A DNA stretch of 34,343 bases from Bacteroides sp. (lineage in GTDB: Bacteria > Bacteroidota > Bacteroidia > Bacteroidales > Bacteroidaceae). Shown here in pieces: positions 15,372-24,035 of this stretch. Numbering within the stretch: the first letter of the stretch is position 1; the number at the start of each line of letters is the position of its first letter. A program made the translations under genes and the position numbers. The DNA is taken from assembly GCA_019414665.1 (NCBI GenBank), contig DXLO01000028.1, positions 1 through 34,343 of the forward strand, read 5' to 3'. Under the pieces are notes generated by a model. It searched no databases. It saw nothing but the letters and a program-made list of their open reading frames with translations, and was not told the DNA's origin.

Positions 15372-16991
15372 TTATTTATCACCATACATGCGTGCACGCA
15401 TTTCTTTAATATGATCGGAAGTGATATATTCATCATATTCCATCATCTTATCGATGATACCATTCGGTGTCAATTCGATAATACGGTTTGCTACTGTTTC
15501 GATAAACTCATGGTCGTGTGAAGAGAAAAGCACGTTACCCTTATAAATCTTCAGGTTATTGTTGAATGCCTGAATAGATTCCAAATCCAGGTGGTTGGTC
15601 GGAGTATCCAGAATCAAACAGTTCGCATTGCGAAGCTGCATGCGGGCAATCATACAACGCATCTTTTCACCTCCCGAAAGTACGTTGACTTTCTTCATCA
15701 CTTCTTCACCCGAGAACAGCATACGTCCCAAGAAGCCCTTCATTTCTACTTCATTGCCCTGACCATACTGGCTCAACCAGTCTACCAGATTCAGGTCGCT
15801 GTTAAAGTAATCTGTATTATCGAGCGGCAAATAAGCTGTTGTAATAGTCACACCCCAGTTATAGTGTCCGGCTTGTGCCTTACGATTGCCGTTGATAATT
15901 TCGAACAAAGCAGTCATGGCACGCGGATCGCGACTCAGGAATACAATCTTATCTCCTTTTTCTACAGTAAAGTTCACATCATTGAACAAGACTACGCCGT
16001 CTTCTGTTTCAGCACGCAAACCGGAAACTTCCAAAATCTGATTTCCTGGTTCACGATCCATCGTAAAGATGATACCCGGATATTTACGAGATGACGGTTT
16101 GATTTCATCCACATTCAATTTCTCCAACATCTTCTTACGGCTGGTAGTCTGCTTCGACTTAGCCACATTGGCAGAGAAACGGCGGATAAATTCTTCCAGC
16201 TCCTTACGCTTTTCTTCAGCTTTTGCTTTCTGGTTCTGCTGCTGACGGAGTGCCAGCTGACTAGATTCGTACCAGAAGCTATAGTTACCGGCAAAGAGAT
16301 TTACCTTGCCAAAGTCAATATCTACCGTATGCGTACAAACTGAATCGAGGAAGTGACGGTCGTGGCTCACAACCAGCACAGTATGTTCGAAGTTAGAAAG
16401 ATATTCTTCCAACCAAGTTACCGTATCCATATCCAAGTCGTTGGTAGGCTCGTCCAGCAACAGGTTGTCAGGATTTCCAAACAAAGCCTGAGCCAACATC
16501 ACACGCACCTTTTCCTTACCACTCAGGTCGCCCATCAGTGTGTAATGCTTGTCTTCCTTTATTCCCAGACCGCTCAGCAGGATAGCTGCATCACTTTCAG
16601 CATTCCAACCTTCCAGTTCAGCAAATTTTTCTTCCAGTTCCGCCGCCTTGATACCGTCTTCATCGGTAAAATCTTCCTTTGCATAAAGAGCTTCACGCTG
16701 CTTCATGACGTCCCACAGTACAGTGTGTCCCATCAACACGGTATCGAGCACCGTATGGGCATCGAACTTAAAGTGATCCTGACTCAAGACAGAAAGGCGT
16801 TCGCCCGGTCCCAGTGTCACACTTCCTTTCGTAGGGTCAAGCTCTCCCGAAATCACTTTCAGAAAAGTAGACTTACCCGCACCGTTAGCACCGATAATAC
16901 CATATATATTACCATTCGTGAACTTCATGTTCACATCATTATACAACACTCTTTTTCCAAATTGAACGGCTACGTTTGAAACTGTAATCAT
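15372..16991 (-). CDS. ABC-F family ATPase (YbiT-like) with degenerate second nucleotide site
   Basis: A 539-residue soluble ABC-F protein; this family acts on ribosomes. NBD1 has Walker A GANGAGKST (34-42), Walker B LLLDEP (177-182) and switch VVSHDRHF, but its signature is LSGKE (156-160) instead of LSGGE/Q. A linker with many Lys/Glu/Gln (about 240-310) joins NBD2. NBD2 keeps signature LSGGE (438-442) and SSHDHEF, yet the Walker A region reads FLSRDPRAMTAL (351-362) with no GxxGxGKS/T, and Walker B is LILDTPTNHLD, with Thr463 in place of the catalytic Glu. E. coli YbiT as I recall it has an intact NBD2. No transmembrane segment is present. Promoter TATCTTTG lies at 17026-17033. Confidence 0.93.
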   Translation of the reverse strand: MITVSNVAVQFGKRVLYNDVNMKFTNGNIYGIIGANGAGKSTFLKVISGELDPTKGSVTLGPGERLSVLSQDHFKFDAHTVLDTVLMGHTVLWDVMKQREALYAKEDFTDEDGIKAAELEEKFAELEGWNAESDAAILLSGLGIKEDKHYTLMGDLSGKEKVRVMLAQALFGNPDNLLLDEPTNDLDMDTVTWLEEYLSNFEHTVLVVSHDRHFLDSVCTHTVDIDFGKVNLFAGNYSFWYESSQLALRQQQNQKAKAEEKRKELEEFIRRFSANVAKSKQTTSRKKMLEKLNVDEIKPSSRKYPGIIFTMDREPGNQILEVSGLRAETEDGVVLFNDVNFTVEKGDKIVFLSRDPRAMTALFEIINGNRKAQAGHYNWGVTITTAYLPLDNTDYFNSDLNLVDWLSQYGQGNEVEMKGFLGRMLFSGEEVMKKVNVLSGGEKMRCMIARMQLRNANCLILDTPTNHLDLESIQAFNNNLKIYKGNVLFSSHDHEFIETVANRIIELTPNGIIDKMMEYDEYITSDHIKEMRARMYGDK

Positions 16992-17025
16992 TTCTTTCTA
17001 TACCTATTTAAAAATTAATCGGATG

Positions 17026-17033
17026 CAAAGATA
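17026..17033 (-). promoter_or_regulatory. Bacteroidota -7 promoter element for the ABC-F gene
   Basis: Reads TATCTTTG on the minus strand, an exact TAnnTTTG match, 34 bases before the start codon at 16991. Confidence 0.62.
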
Positions 17034-17103
17034 CAACATAAAAACGAGAAGACAGACAGATTATAAAAGGAATATGCAAATTACCGCAAAGAGATTATCC
17101 TGT

Positions 17104-17688
17104 TCATTCCTCACCTACAGTTCTCGTTATTGTTATCACATATGGCTCCAATCCATTTTTTATATTAATATCAAGTACTTCATCATCTAAAGTTACACTA
17201 CACATATTCTGTGTTCCCGTATCAATAGAACGCTGTACAACTGTTATAATATGCTCCTCCGAATCACCAAAAACTGTAGGACAGATTATCTTATACATGA
17301 ACGGATAATATATATCTTCTGAAAGTCCGAAAGTATCATTTTCATAAAACCCGACAGTACTTGTTGCATAAATACCAAAAATATTATGGTTATACTCCCC
17401 TTTCGTTACCATAACAGCCATCTGTCTATTATCTTCTACCCCATTCATAAAGAATCTGACCTTCATATCCTCGGGAGCAACAGAATACACTGTGCCATCT
17501 TTGATCGGTGTCAAGACAAAATCTCGAGTTAAATCTTGGCGTTTTTCATCTTCGAACGTCAAAAATAATGAATGACTAGACGCACTTCCTTCTCTGACGA
17601 ACGGTCTCTCTGGTATATCTTCATCACAATTATCACACGCAGGAAGGATACACAACAAACTTAATAAGAAGAATAATAATTTTTTCAT
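17104..17688 (-). CDS. Hypothetical lipoprotein
   Basis: A 194-residue protein that I do not recognise. Its signal peptide (MKKLLFFLLSLLCILPAC) ends in a lipobox with Cys18, so it is probably an outer-membrane or periplasmic lipoprotein. The mature part is rich in beta-strand-like stretches (SLFLTFED, DMKVRFFMNG, PYVITITRT) and acidic residues, with no catalytic motif I can name. The gene is more AT-rich than its neighbours and stands alone, 112 bases from the ABC-F start and 539 bases from the next gene. A TAAATTTG match on the minus strand at 17879-17886 and a weaker TATCTTTA nearby are possible promoters. It may be a lineage-specific accessory gene. Confidence 0.7.
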   Translation of the reverse strand: MKKLLFFLLSLLCILPACDNCDEDIPERPFVREGSASSHSLFLTFEDEKRQDLTRDFVLTPIKDGTVYSVAPEDMKVRFFMNGVEDNRQMAVMVTKGEYNHNIFGIYATSTVGFYENDTFGLSEDIYYPFMYKIICPTVFGDSEEHIITVVQRSIDTGTQNMCSVTLDDEVLDINIKNGLEPYVITITRTVGEE

Positions 17689-18227
17689 AGAAAATTTAGT
17701 TTTAAATATAAAAAGGATTTAATCTCATAAGATTTTATTTCATCACATAATCTTAATAATAAGCTTCCATTTTAAAAGACTTTTCACTATCGAAAAGATG
17801 AACTCCTCAAACCTACCTTCCTTGTTTTTACGCATATAACTCTATATAGCTATTGTTCTAAAGATAACTCATTTATTTCAAATTTACAAAAATAATATCA
17901 TCCTTTTTTATCTGTTTATGGCCTCTTCCCCTCAAACTAATTGTCATTTTCCAATACTTATAATCTATCTGGTTAATTCAATATACTTAAACTCTATCAA
18001 AAAATAATTCAAATTTCTTCTTTATCCTTTTTAACAAAGGAAAGAAGAGGAATTTGGAGGAATCAATCGGAACTGATACTTTTGCAAAATACTTTCAAAA
18101 AGACCTGCCGATAAGGTGCCAAAAACTTCAGCAAGAAAGGATTATTTTTCGTACAAAAAATAAAAAAAGATCTCGATGTTTTGTATAAAAGATGCTGAAG
18201 AATTAATAGCAACAAAAATTGAAACAA
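17689..18227. other. AT-rich intergenic region between the lipoprotein and PepSY-TM genes
   Basis: No gene is seen in this 539-base stretch. It holds overlapping AATCT/AGATT/AATCT elements that could fold in alternative ways (17721-17755), a minus-strand promoter candidate (17879-17886), a hairpin at 18016-18048 (CTTCTTT and CCTTT pairing with AAAGG and AAAGAAG, two-base bulge), and the promoter of the PepSY-TM gene at 18053-18084. A short plus-strand open stretch at about 18079-18188 has no start codon. Confidence 0.6.
18053..18084 (+). promoter_or_regulatory. Complete -33/-7 Bacteroidota promoter for the PepSY-TM gene
   Basis: TTTG at 18053-18056 and TACTTTTG at 18077-18084 match both consensus elements with a 20-base spacer. 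It implies a leader of about 135 bases before the start at 18228. Confidence 0.7.
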
Positions 18228-19718
18228 ATGAAGAAATCTACCTGGAAAAAACATCATAAATGGTTCGGGCTGATATTTGCCTTTTTTATTATCCTGTTTG
18301 GTGCTTCGGGCATTGTCTTGAACCACCGGCAGCTCTTTTCTGATTATCAGATCAGCCGGAAATGGCTACCCGACGCCTACCGGTACAAGAGCTGGAACAA
18401 CGGAATGTTGCGGGGAACTCTCTCCTGTCCTCCCGGTATCTGTCAAGAAGACAGCGCTATCTTATTGTTTGGCAATGCCGGCATTTTTCTGACCGACCAT
18501 GATGCTACTACGTTTGATGATTTCAACCGTGGTTTTCCTCACGGAGTCGACTGGCGTAACATACGGGGAATAGCGATTACTCCTCAAGGAGATTTATTCG
18601 CCGCCGCTCAGTTCGGCCTCTACCGCTACAGCAAAAAGGCAGGATGGCAAGCAGTCAGGCTTCCTCTGCAAAAAGGGGAAAAATTATCGGACATCACTAC
18701 GCTCGGTGACACCTTGATAGTCGTCGGGCGTTCCTGTTTGTATTACGCGACATCGCCTTACCGTCATTTCAGCCCAGTCATTCTGCAAGCTCCCGAAGAA
18801 TACAATGGGAAAGTTTCATTATTCCGCACCATCTGGCTGTTGCACAGTGGTGAACTGTTTGGAACTGCTGGCAAACTGGTCATGGATACGCTGGCAGTAA
18901 TACTGATCATCCTTTCGGTAAGCGGAATCTTCTACTGGTTTCTACCCAAGTATATTCGCCGGATAAAACAAACCGGACGTTCAGCAACAACAAGTATTGC
19001 CTTACTGAAAACATCTCTATCGTGGCACGACAAGATAGGCAGAACGACTATCGTGCTGACACTCTTTATAGCCTTGACCGGATGGTGTCTGCGCCCTCCG
19101 GTACTGCTGGCACTGGTTTACGGAAGAATACCTGCCATACCTTTCACACAGCTTGACTCGCCGAATGCATGGAACGATAAATTACGGATGCTCCGCTACG
19201 ATGAGCAGCAAAACGACTGGCTACTTGCTACTTCGGAAGGATTTTATTCTCTTAAATCATTTCAGAGTACTCCTGTAAAAATATCCAAGACACCTCCCGT
19301 AAGCGTCATGGGAATCAATGTCCTAAAACAAGACAAACAGGGAAACTGGCTTACAGGTTCTTTCAGTGGAATGTATGTGTGGAACAGACATTTGGGAAAC
19401 ATTACCGATTTCTTTACCGGAAAAACAGCTCCAGAAACAGCAGGACCACCGTTCGGCAATCATGCCATCACCGGATACAGCAGTGATTTTGACGGTAAAC
19501 TCTGTATTGCCGAATACGAAAAAGGCAGCGATTTTGCATCGATGCCTGCCAACATGGAAACGCTTCCCATGTCGCTATGGAACTTTGCCCAGGAAATCCA
19601 TACCGGACGCATTTATACAGTTTTAGGTAAAGGAACACTGGTCTTTATCTTTTTTGCCGGACTGGGAGTGTTATGGAGCCTGATTACGGGATATATCATC
19701 AGACGGAGAAAATCATAG
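18228..19718 (+). CDS. PepSY-associated transmembrane protein
   Basis: A 496-residue inner-membrane protein with four predicted membrane segments at about 12-31, 216-240, 272-298 and 468-490, and two large extracytoplasmic loops. The pattern WKKHHKWFGLIFAFFIILFG at the N-terminus is the PepSY_TM signature. Histidines next to membrane segments (His9, His10, His33, His206, His267) could bind haem or metal. Relatives are called iron-regulated membrane proteins and are often near TonB receptors for iron or haem; no receptor is present here. The loop sequences include repeated short beta-like blocks with GITP/GLYRYS character, as in two-bladed sensor-like folds; this is only an impression. The ATG at 18228 is preferred over TTG at 18219. 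Confidence 0.85.
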   Translation: MKKSTWKKHHKWFGLIFAFFIILFGASGIVLNHRQLFSDYQISRKWLPDAYRYKSWNNGMLRGTLSCPPGICQEDSAILLFGNAGIFLTDHDATTFDDFNRGFPHGVDWRNIRGIAITPQGDLFAAAQFGLYRYSKKAGWQAVRLPLQKGEKLSDITTLGDTLIVVGRSCLYYATSPYRHFSPVILQAPEEYNGKVSLFRTIWLLHSGELFGTAGKLVMDTLAVILIILSVSGIFYWFLPKYIRRIKQTGRSATTSIALLKTSLSWHDKIGRTTIVLTLFIALTGWCLRPPVLLALVYGRIPAIPFTQLDSPNAWNDKLRMLRYDEQQNDWLLATSEGFYSLKSFQSTPVKISKTPPVSVMGINVLKQDKQGNWLTGSFSGMYVWNRHLGNITDFFTGKTAPETAGPPFGNHAITGYSSDFDGKLCIAEYEKGSDFASMPANMETLPMSLWNFAQEIHTGRIYTVLGKGTLVFIFFAGLGVLWSLITGYIIRRRKS

Positions 19719-19727
19719 AAAAGAAAA

Positions 19728-19771
19728 GCGGCATTTTCTTTTTCCCTTTCATCGGGAAAAGAAAATACCGC
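19728..19771. terminator. Terminator between the PepSY-TM and NagB/PIG-L genes
   Basis: The arm GCGGCATTTTCTTTTTCCC (19728-19746) pairs with GGGAAAAGAAAATACCGC (19754-19771) apart from one bulge and one mismatch, with a 7-base loop. It lies between convergent genes and probably serves both. Confidence 0.8.
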
Positions 19772-19824
19772 CTTTGTCATACTATCTGCACTTCCGTGGA
19801 ATATTTTCCCGGAATAAGTTTACA

Positions 19825-21810
19825 TTACAGAGGTTTATACTCTACAAAAGCTTCCATAGCTTCGTAGCATGCCAGACCAAGGCTGTCGTACAACGATGCA
19901 GTACCACGATTACGGTCTTCACTACGTTGCCAGAACAAACGTTCGTCGTTGCCCAGGAAAGGCGCACTTTCCATCTGTGACTGATGCTTCAAGATAGAGT
20001 TACGTTTAGCACGCAATTCCTCCGGACTCAATGGTACAGCCATCTCGATGTTTTCAATTTCCCATTCAGCCCATGCGCCACGATACATCCATATGCGGCA
20101 GTCTTTCAGCCATTCAGCTCCAGCTTTCTTTTCTTCGTCGATAGCTGCCAGTACAGCATCAGTACAAACTCGGTGTGTTCCGTGCGGGTCTGCCAGGTCA
20201 CCAGCTACATAAATCTGATGAGGTTTTACTTCACGAAGCAAATTCATCACAATGTTTACGTCAGCTTCGCTGATAGGATTCTTCTCGATACGTCCTGTTT
20301 CGTAGAACGGAAGGTCGAGGAAGTGAACACGTTCCAACGGAATCTGGTTGTATGTAGAAGCAGTGCGAGCCTCACCACGGCGAATCAAACCTTTGATAGT
20401 AAGAATATCGCGGGTATCCATGTCGCCTTCTTTCTTGCTCAACAGGAACTTCTTGATTTCCGCATATTTGTTCTTAATGGTTTCATTCTTGTTCTCATCG
20501 AACAACTGGTTGAAACCGTTTATGAAATGCATGAAACGTACAACTTCTTCATCGCCTACAGCAATGTTTCCTGAAGTTTCGTAAGCCACATGAACCTCAT
20601 GTCCCTGCTGTACCAGACGACGCAATGTTCCTCCCATAGAGATCACATCATCATCCGGATGCGGAGAGAATACAACTACACGCTTCGGGAATGGTTTAGC
20701 ACGTTCCGGACGATAAGTATCGTCTGCGTTCGGTTTTCCACCCGGCCAGCCAGTAATTGTGTGTTGCAGGTCATTGAATATCTTAATGTTTACATTATAT
20801 GCAGAACCATACAACGCCAACAATTCGCTCAAACCGTTTTCGTTATAATCCTTGTTAGTCAACTTCAAGATAGGCTTCTTGGTAAGCAGACACAACCAAA
20901 CGATAGCACTACGAATCAGCTTGTCATTCCATTCGCAGCTTGTTACCAGCCAAGGACGCTGAATACGAGTAAGGTGTGCAGCAGTAGGCAGGTCAACACA
21001 AACGGTTGCATTCTGATGCATCTGCAAATAAGAAGCAGGAAGTGAATCAGAGATTTTGTCTTCTACTGCTTTCTTGATGATGTCAGCTTTTTCTTCTCCC
21101 CATGCCAACAAGAATACCTTACGGGCTTCCATGATAGAACCGATACCCATTGTGATAGAACATGGAGGCAGATTGTCTACTCCCAGATTATGAGCAGCTT
21201 CAGAACGTGAAGTAGCGTCTATCAAAATCAGTCTTGTCTGAGAAGTAGCAGCCGATCCTGGTTCATTCATTCCGATATTACCTTCACGACCTATTCCCAT
21301 TACAGCAATATCGATACCACCATAAGTCTTGATGCGCTGCTCGTATAAGTGACAATGATCTATTACACCTTCTTGAGGAATAGTGCCGTTCAATGTAAAT
21401 ACATTCTGCGGATCAATATCAACTTGTTTCAGGAACAGTTCGTTCAACTGGTTGAAGCTGCTGTTATTAGGCTCTGTCAATGGATAGTATTCATACAAGT
21501 TGAATACTACAACATTGCGGAAGCTCACACCTTCTTCCTTATGTCTGCGAACCAGTTCCGCAAACAGCGGGCGAAGTGACGCACCAGTACCTGCGGCAAT
21601 AGTGCAAAACTTACCGTCACGCTGACGTTCCTGTACCTTGCGGATGATTTCATCGGCAATGCATGACACTCCTTCATCTACTGTTTCATAGATATTGGTA
21701 GGAATCTTCTCGAAACGTGTCAGTACAGAACGTTCAATCGTATTTTCTGGTTTATAATATCTGGTAGATACTCTGTTCAGAGATATCTGTGAACTAAGGT
21801 TAGTTCTCAT
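19825..21810 (-). CDS. NagB-like domain fused to PIG-L/LmbE deacetylase
   Basis: A 661-residue cytoplasmic fusion. Residues about 40-285 are glucosamine-6-phosphate isomerase-like; about 375-620 are a PIG-L/LmbE N-deacetylase. In the NagB part the catalytic positions differ from E. coli NagB: the Asp72 position is Tyr106 (FNLYEYYPL), Asp141 is Glu176 and His143 is Asn178 (GIGREGNIGMNEP), while Glu148 is kept as Glu183. Classical deaminase activity is therefore doubtful. The deacetylase part keeps its zinc motifs, PHPDDD (383-388) and HGTH (543-546). It may deacetylate an N-acetylated sugar or sugar phosphate, with the NagB-like part binding ligand. It follows nagB by 31 bases in one operon. 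The fusion type is known in Bacteroidota under the name glucosamine-6-phosphate deaminase. Confidence 0.9.
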   Translation of the reverse strand: MRTNLSSQISLNRVSTRYYKPENTIERSVLTRFEKIPTNIYETVDEGVSCIADEIIRKVQERQRDGKFCTIAAGTGASLRPLFAELVRRHKEEGVSFRNVVVFNLYEYYPLTEPNNSSFNQLNELFLKQVDIDPQNVFTLNGTIPQEGVIDHCHLYEQRIKTYGGIDIAVMGIGREGNIGMNEPGSAATSQTRLILIDATSRSEAAHNLGVDNLPPCSITMGIGSIMEARKVFLLAWGEEKADIIKKAVEDKISDSLPASYLQMHQNATVCVDLPTAAHLTRIQRPWLVTSCEWNDKLIRSAIVWLCLLTKKPILKLTNKDYNENGLSELLALYGSAYNVNIKIFNDLQHTITGWPGGKPNADDTYRPERAKPFPKRVVVFSPHPDDDVISMGGTLRRLVQQGHEVHVAYETSGNIAVGDEEVVRFMHFINGFNQLFDENKNETIKNKYAEIKKFLLSKKEGDMDTRDILTIKGLIRRGEARTASTYNQIPLERVHFLDLPFYETGRIEKNPISEADVNIVMNLLREVKPHQIYVAGDLADPHGTHRVCTDAVLAAIDEEKKAGAEWLKDCRIWMYRGAWAEWEIENIEMAVPLSPEELRAKRNSILKHQSQMESAPFLGNDERLFWQRSEDRNRGTASLYDSLGLACYEAMEAFVEYKPL

Positions 21811-21841
21811 AGGTAATTCTCCTTAATAATATAGATGTTAA

Positions 21842-22633
21842 TTACAGATTATTGCGCTCGATGTCCTTGAAGTATTTGTAAGTACCTACTTTCAATTCAT
21901 CGGTAGCAGCCTCATCACAAACGATGATTCCATGAGGATGCAACTGCAAAGCGCTGATAGTCCACATTTGTGTAATGCCACCTTCTACAGCATGCTGCAA
22001 AGCACGTGCCTTGTTATGGCCGTTGCACAGAATAAGTACTTCCTTTGCTGCCATTACAGTACCTACTCCTACAGTTAACGCTGTTTTAGGAACTTTGTTC
22101 ACGTCGTTTTCAAAGAAACGAGAGTTTGCAATAATAGTATCAGTTGTCAAAGTCTTGACACGAGTGCGTGAAGTCAATGATGATCCCGGTTCATTGAAAG
22201 CAATATGTCCGTCAGGACCAATACCTCCCAAGAAGAGATCGATTCCACCAAATGACTCGATCTGTTTCTCATAATTAGCACATTCTGCTTCCAAATCCTC
22301 AGCATTTCCGTTCAGAATGTGAATATTTTCCTTACGGATATCAATGTGGTTGAAAAAATTATTATGCATGAACGAATGATAGCTTTCAGGATGTGATTCC
22401 GGCAATCCTACGTATTCATCCATATTGAATGTCACTACATGCTCGAATGATACTACACCTTTTTTGTTCAGTTCAATCAGCGCTTTATACATACCCAGAG
22501 GGGAAGAACCGGTAGGCAAGCCCAAAATAAACGGTTTTTCGGCTGTAGGTTTTGCCTGATTGATTCTCTTAGCTACATAGTTTGCTGCCCATTGTGAAAG
22601 AGCTTGGTAGTCAGATTCGATAATTACTCTCAT
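21842..22633 (-). CDS. nagB: Glucosamine-6-phosphate deaminase
   Basis: A 263-residue cytoplasmic enzyme that converts glucosamine-6-phosphate to fructose-6-phosphate and ammonia, feeding amino sugars from mucin, host glycans or recycled cell wall into glycolysis. All catalytic residues are present and fall at E. coli numbering: Asp72 (FNMDEYVGLP), Asp141, His143 and Glu148 (GIGPDGHIAFNEP). The phosphate loop GLPTGSSPLGMY (38-49) is intact. I start at 22633; a 31-codon upstream extension is in frame but contains the promoter element at 22696-22703. The NagB/PIG-L gene is next in the operon, and a ROK regulator gene is divergent, consistent with GlcNAc-responsive control. Confidence 0.96.
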   Translation of the reverse strand: MRVIIESDYQALSQWAANYVAKRINQAKPTAEKPFILGLPTGSSPLGMYKALIELNKKGVVSFEHVVTFNMDEYVGLPESHPESYHSFMHNNFFNHIDIRKENIHILNGNAEDLEAECANYEKQIESFGGIDLFLGGIGPDGHIAFNEPGSSLTSRTRVKTLTTDTIIANSRFFENDVNKVPKTALTVGVGTVMAAKEVLILCNGHNKARALQHAVEGGITQMWTISALQLHPHGIIVCDEAATDELKVGTYKYFKDIERNNL

Positions 22634-22695
22634 AGTTTTTCCAGATTTAATTAATATATTTGTAACAAGAATTGATATTCTTATTGTTTTCGCTA

Positions 22696-22703
22696 CAAAG
22701 ATA
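22696..22703 (-). promoter_or_regulatory. Bacteroidota -7 promoter element for the nagB operon
   Basis: Reads TATCTTTG on the minus strand, an exact match, 62 bases before the nagB start. The -33 position (22724-22727) reads GTTG, three of four bases, with 20-base spacing. Confidence 0.65.
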
Positions 22704-22778
22704 TCTGTATTTATAGATAAAAGCAACTATAACAATAAGTAATTACATCCGATTTTTAAAGTTTTTAATTAAGTAATT
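22702..22778. promoter_or_regulatory. Candidate regulator-binding sites in the nagB/ROK divergent region
   Basis: Inverted repeat TATCT (22702-22706) and AGATA (22715-22719) adjoins and overlaps the nagB -7 element. A direct repeat AAGTAATT occurs at 22737-22744 and 22771-22778. Either could be the operator of the divergent ROK protein; neither is proven and both are AT-rich. Confidence 0.35.
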
Positions 22779-22802
22779 GTATATTTTTAAAACCACATCC
22801 GC

Positions 22803-24005
22803 ATGAAAGAACGATTATTAGAGGAAATACAAAAGGGGTCAAAAGGGGCGGTAATGAAGAAACATATCATTACATATTTGATATATAATGAGAATTCAAC
22901 CATTACCGATTTAGCAAAAGATATGGATTTAAGTATTCCTACCGTAACAAAAATCATCGACGAAATGCATGAACAGGGGTATATAGATGAGTATGGAAAG
23001 CTGGAAACCAACGGTGGGCGTCATCCTATTTTATATGGACTGAATACAGATTCAGGATATTTTGTTGGAGTAGATGTAACGTGGAACAGTATCAATATAG
23101 GAGTTATCAATTTTAAAGGTGAGGTTTTGAAACTACAAATGGGAATTCCTTTTGAACGAAGAGACACATTAGAATGCATCGATGAACTATGTAACCACAT
23201 CGAACATTTCATTGCGGGATTAACAATAGACGAAAAAAAGATATTACATATCAATGTAACTCTTTGCGGAAGAGTCAATCCGGAACTGGGCTATATCCAC
23301 AGTTTCTTCAATTTCGGCGAACGCCCACTTGCAGAAATCCTGACCGAACGCTTGAAGATAGAAACATCTATTGACAATGACAGCCGGACCATGCTTTATG
23401 GTGAAAACATAAAGGGTGTTGTCAAGGGAGTCAAAAACGTTCTTTTCATCAATATCGGATGGGGACTGGGAATGGGAATTATGATAGACGGGAAACTTTA
23501 CAAAGGAAAATCAGGATTCTCAGGAGAAATCGGTCACACATACGGCTACGACAACCAGATTATCTGTCATTGCGGAAAAAAAGGATGCGTAGAAACGGAA
23601 GTTTCATGTTCTGCGCTCTACCGTAAGTTTATCGAACATCTACAAGCAGGAGAAACTTCAATCATTCTTTCAGAAAAGGATATAGAAGAAATAACACTCG
23701 ATGATATCTTCAGTGCAATAAACCGTGAAGACTTACTCGCCATAGAACTGGTAGAACAAATAGGCCAGCAGTTAGGTTTCCATATCGGAAGTCTGATCAA
23801 CACATTCAATCCGGATATGGTCATTATCGGTGGAGAGATGTCACGTGCGGGAGATTTTCTTTTACAACCGGTTATCTCTGCAATCAGAAAATATACCCTC
23901 AGCCTGATGAGCCGTGATTCTGAAATTGTACTATCGAAACTGAAAGATCAGGCATGCGTCATAGGTTCATGTCTGTTGTCAAGAAGTAAACTGTTTGAAG
24001 CATAG
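22803..24005 (+). CDS. ROK-family transcriptional regulator (NagC-like)
   Basis: A 400-residue regulator with an N-terminal winged helix-turn-helix (about 18-62, ITDLAKDMDLSIPTVTKIID) and a C-terminal ROK sugar-binding domain (about 85-395). The ROK zinc motif is His245 plus CHCGKKGC (Cys255, Cys257, Cys262). The position of the sugar-kinase catalytic Asp is kept (Asp193 in DNDSR). It is divergent from nagB across 169 bases, so control of the nagB operon by GlcNAc, GlcN-6-phosphate or a related ligand is a strong contextual inference. Whether it represses or activates, and the exact ligand, are not visible. Retention of Asp193 leaves sugar-kinase activity formally possible. Confidence 0.92.
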   Translation: MKERLLEEIQKGSKGAVMKKHIITYLIYNENSTITDLAKDMDLSIPTVTKIIDEMHEQGYIDEYGKLETNGGRHPILYGLNTDSGYFVGVDVTWNSINIGVINFKGEVLKLQMGIPFERRDTLECIDELCNHIEHFIAGLTIDEKKILHINVTLCGRVNPELGYIHSFFNFGERPLAEILTERLKIETSIDNDSRTMLYGENIKGVVKGVKNVLFINIGWGLGMGIMIDGKLYKGKSGFSGEIGHTYGYDNQIICHCGKKGCVETEVSCSALYRKFIEHLQAGETSIILSEKDIEEITLDDIFSAINREDLLAIELVEQIGQQLGFHIGSLINTFNPDMVIIGGEMSRAGDFLLQPVISAIRKYTLSLMSRDSEIVLSKLKDQACVIGSCLLSRSKLFEA

Positions 24006-24035
24006 AAGTATTTATGAGATATAATAAAAAACAAT

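Noticed and set aside
16353..16979. 208-residue open frame antisense to the ABC-F gene
   Set aside because: Composition is typical of the reverse of a coding strand, and no domain or start signal is seen; other long antisense frames (15591-16094, 19984-20574, 25876-26508, 29024-29518) were rejected for the same reason.
18079..18188. Plus-strand open stretch of about 35 codons upstream of the PepSY-TM gene
   Set aside because: It has no start codon, lies over the promoter, and resembles no protein I know; a gene remnant cannot be shown.
22634..22726. 31-residue extension of NagB
   Set aside because: It contains the probable promoter, and the shorter form matches E. coli residue numbering exactly.
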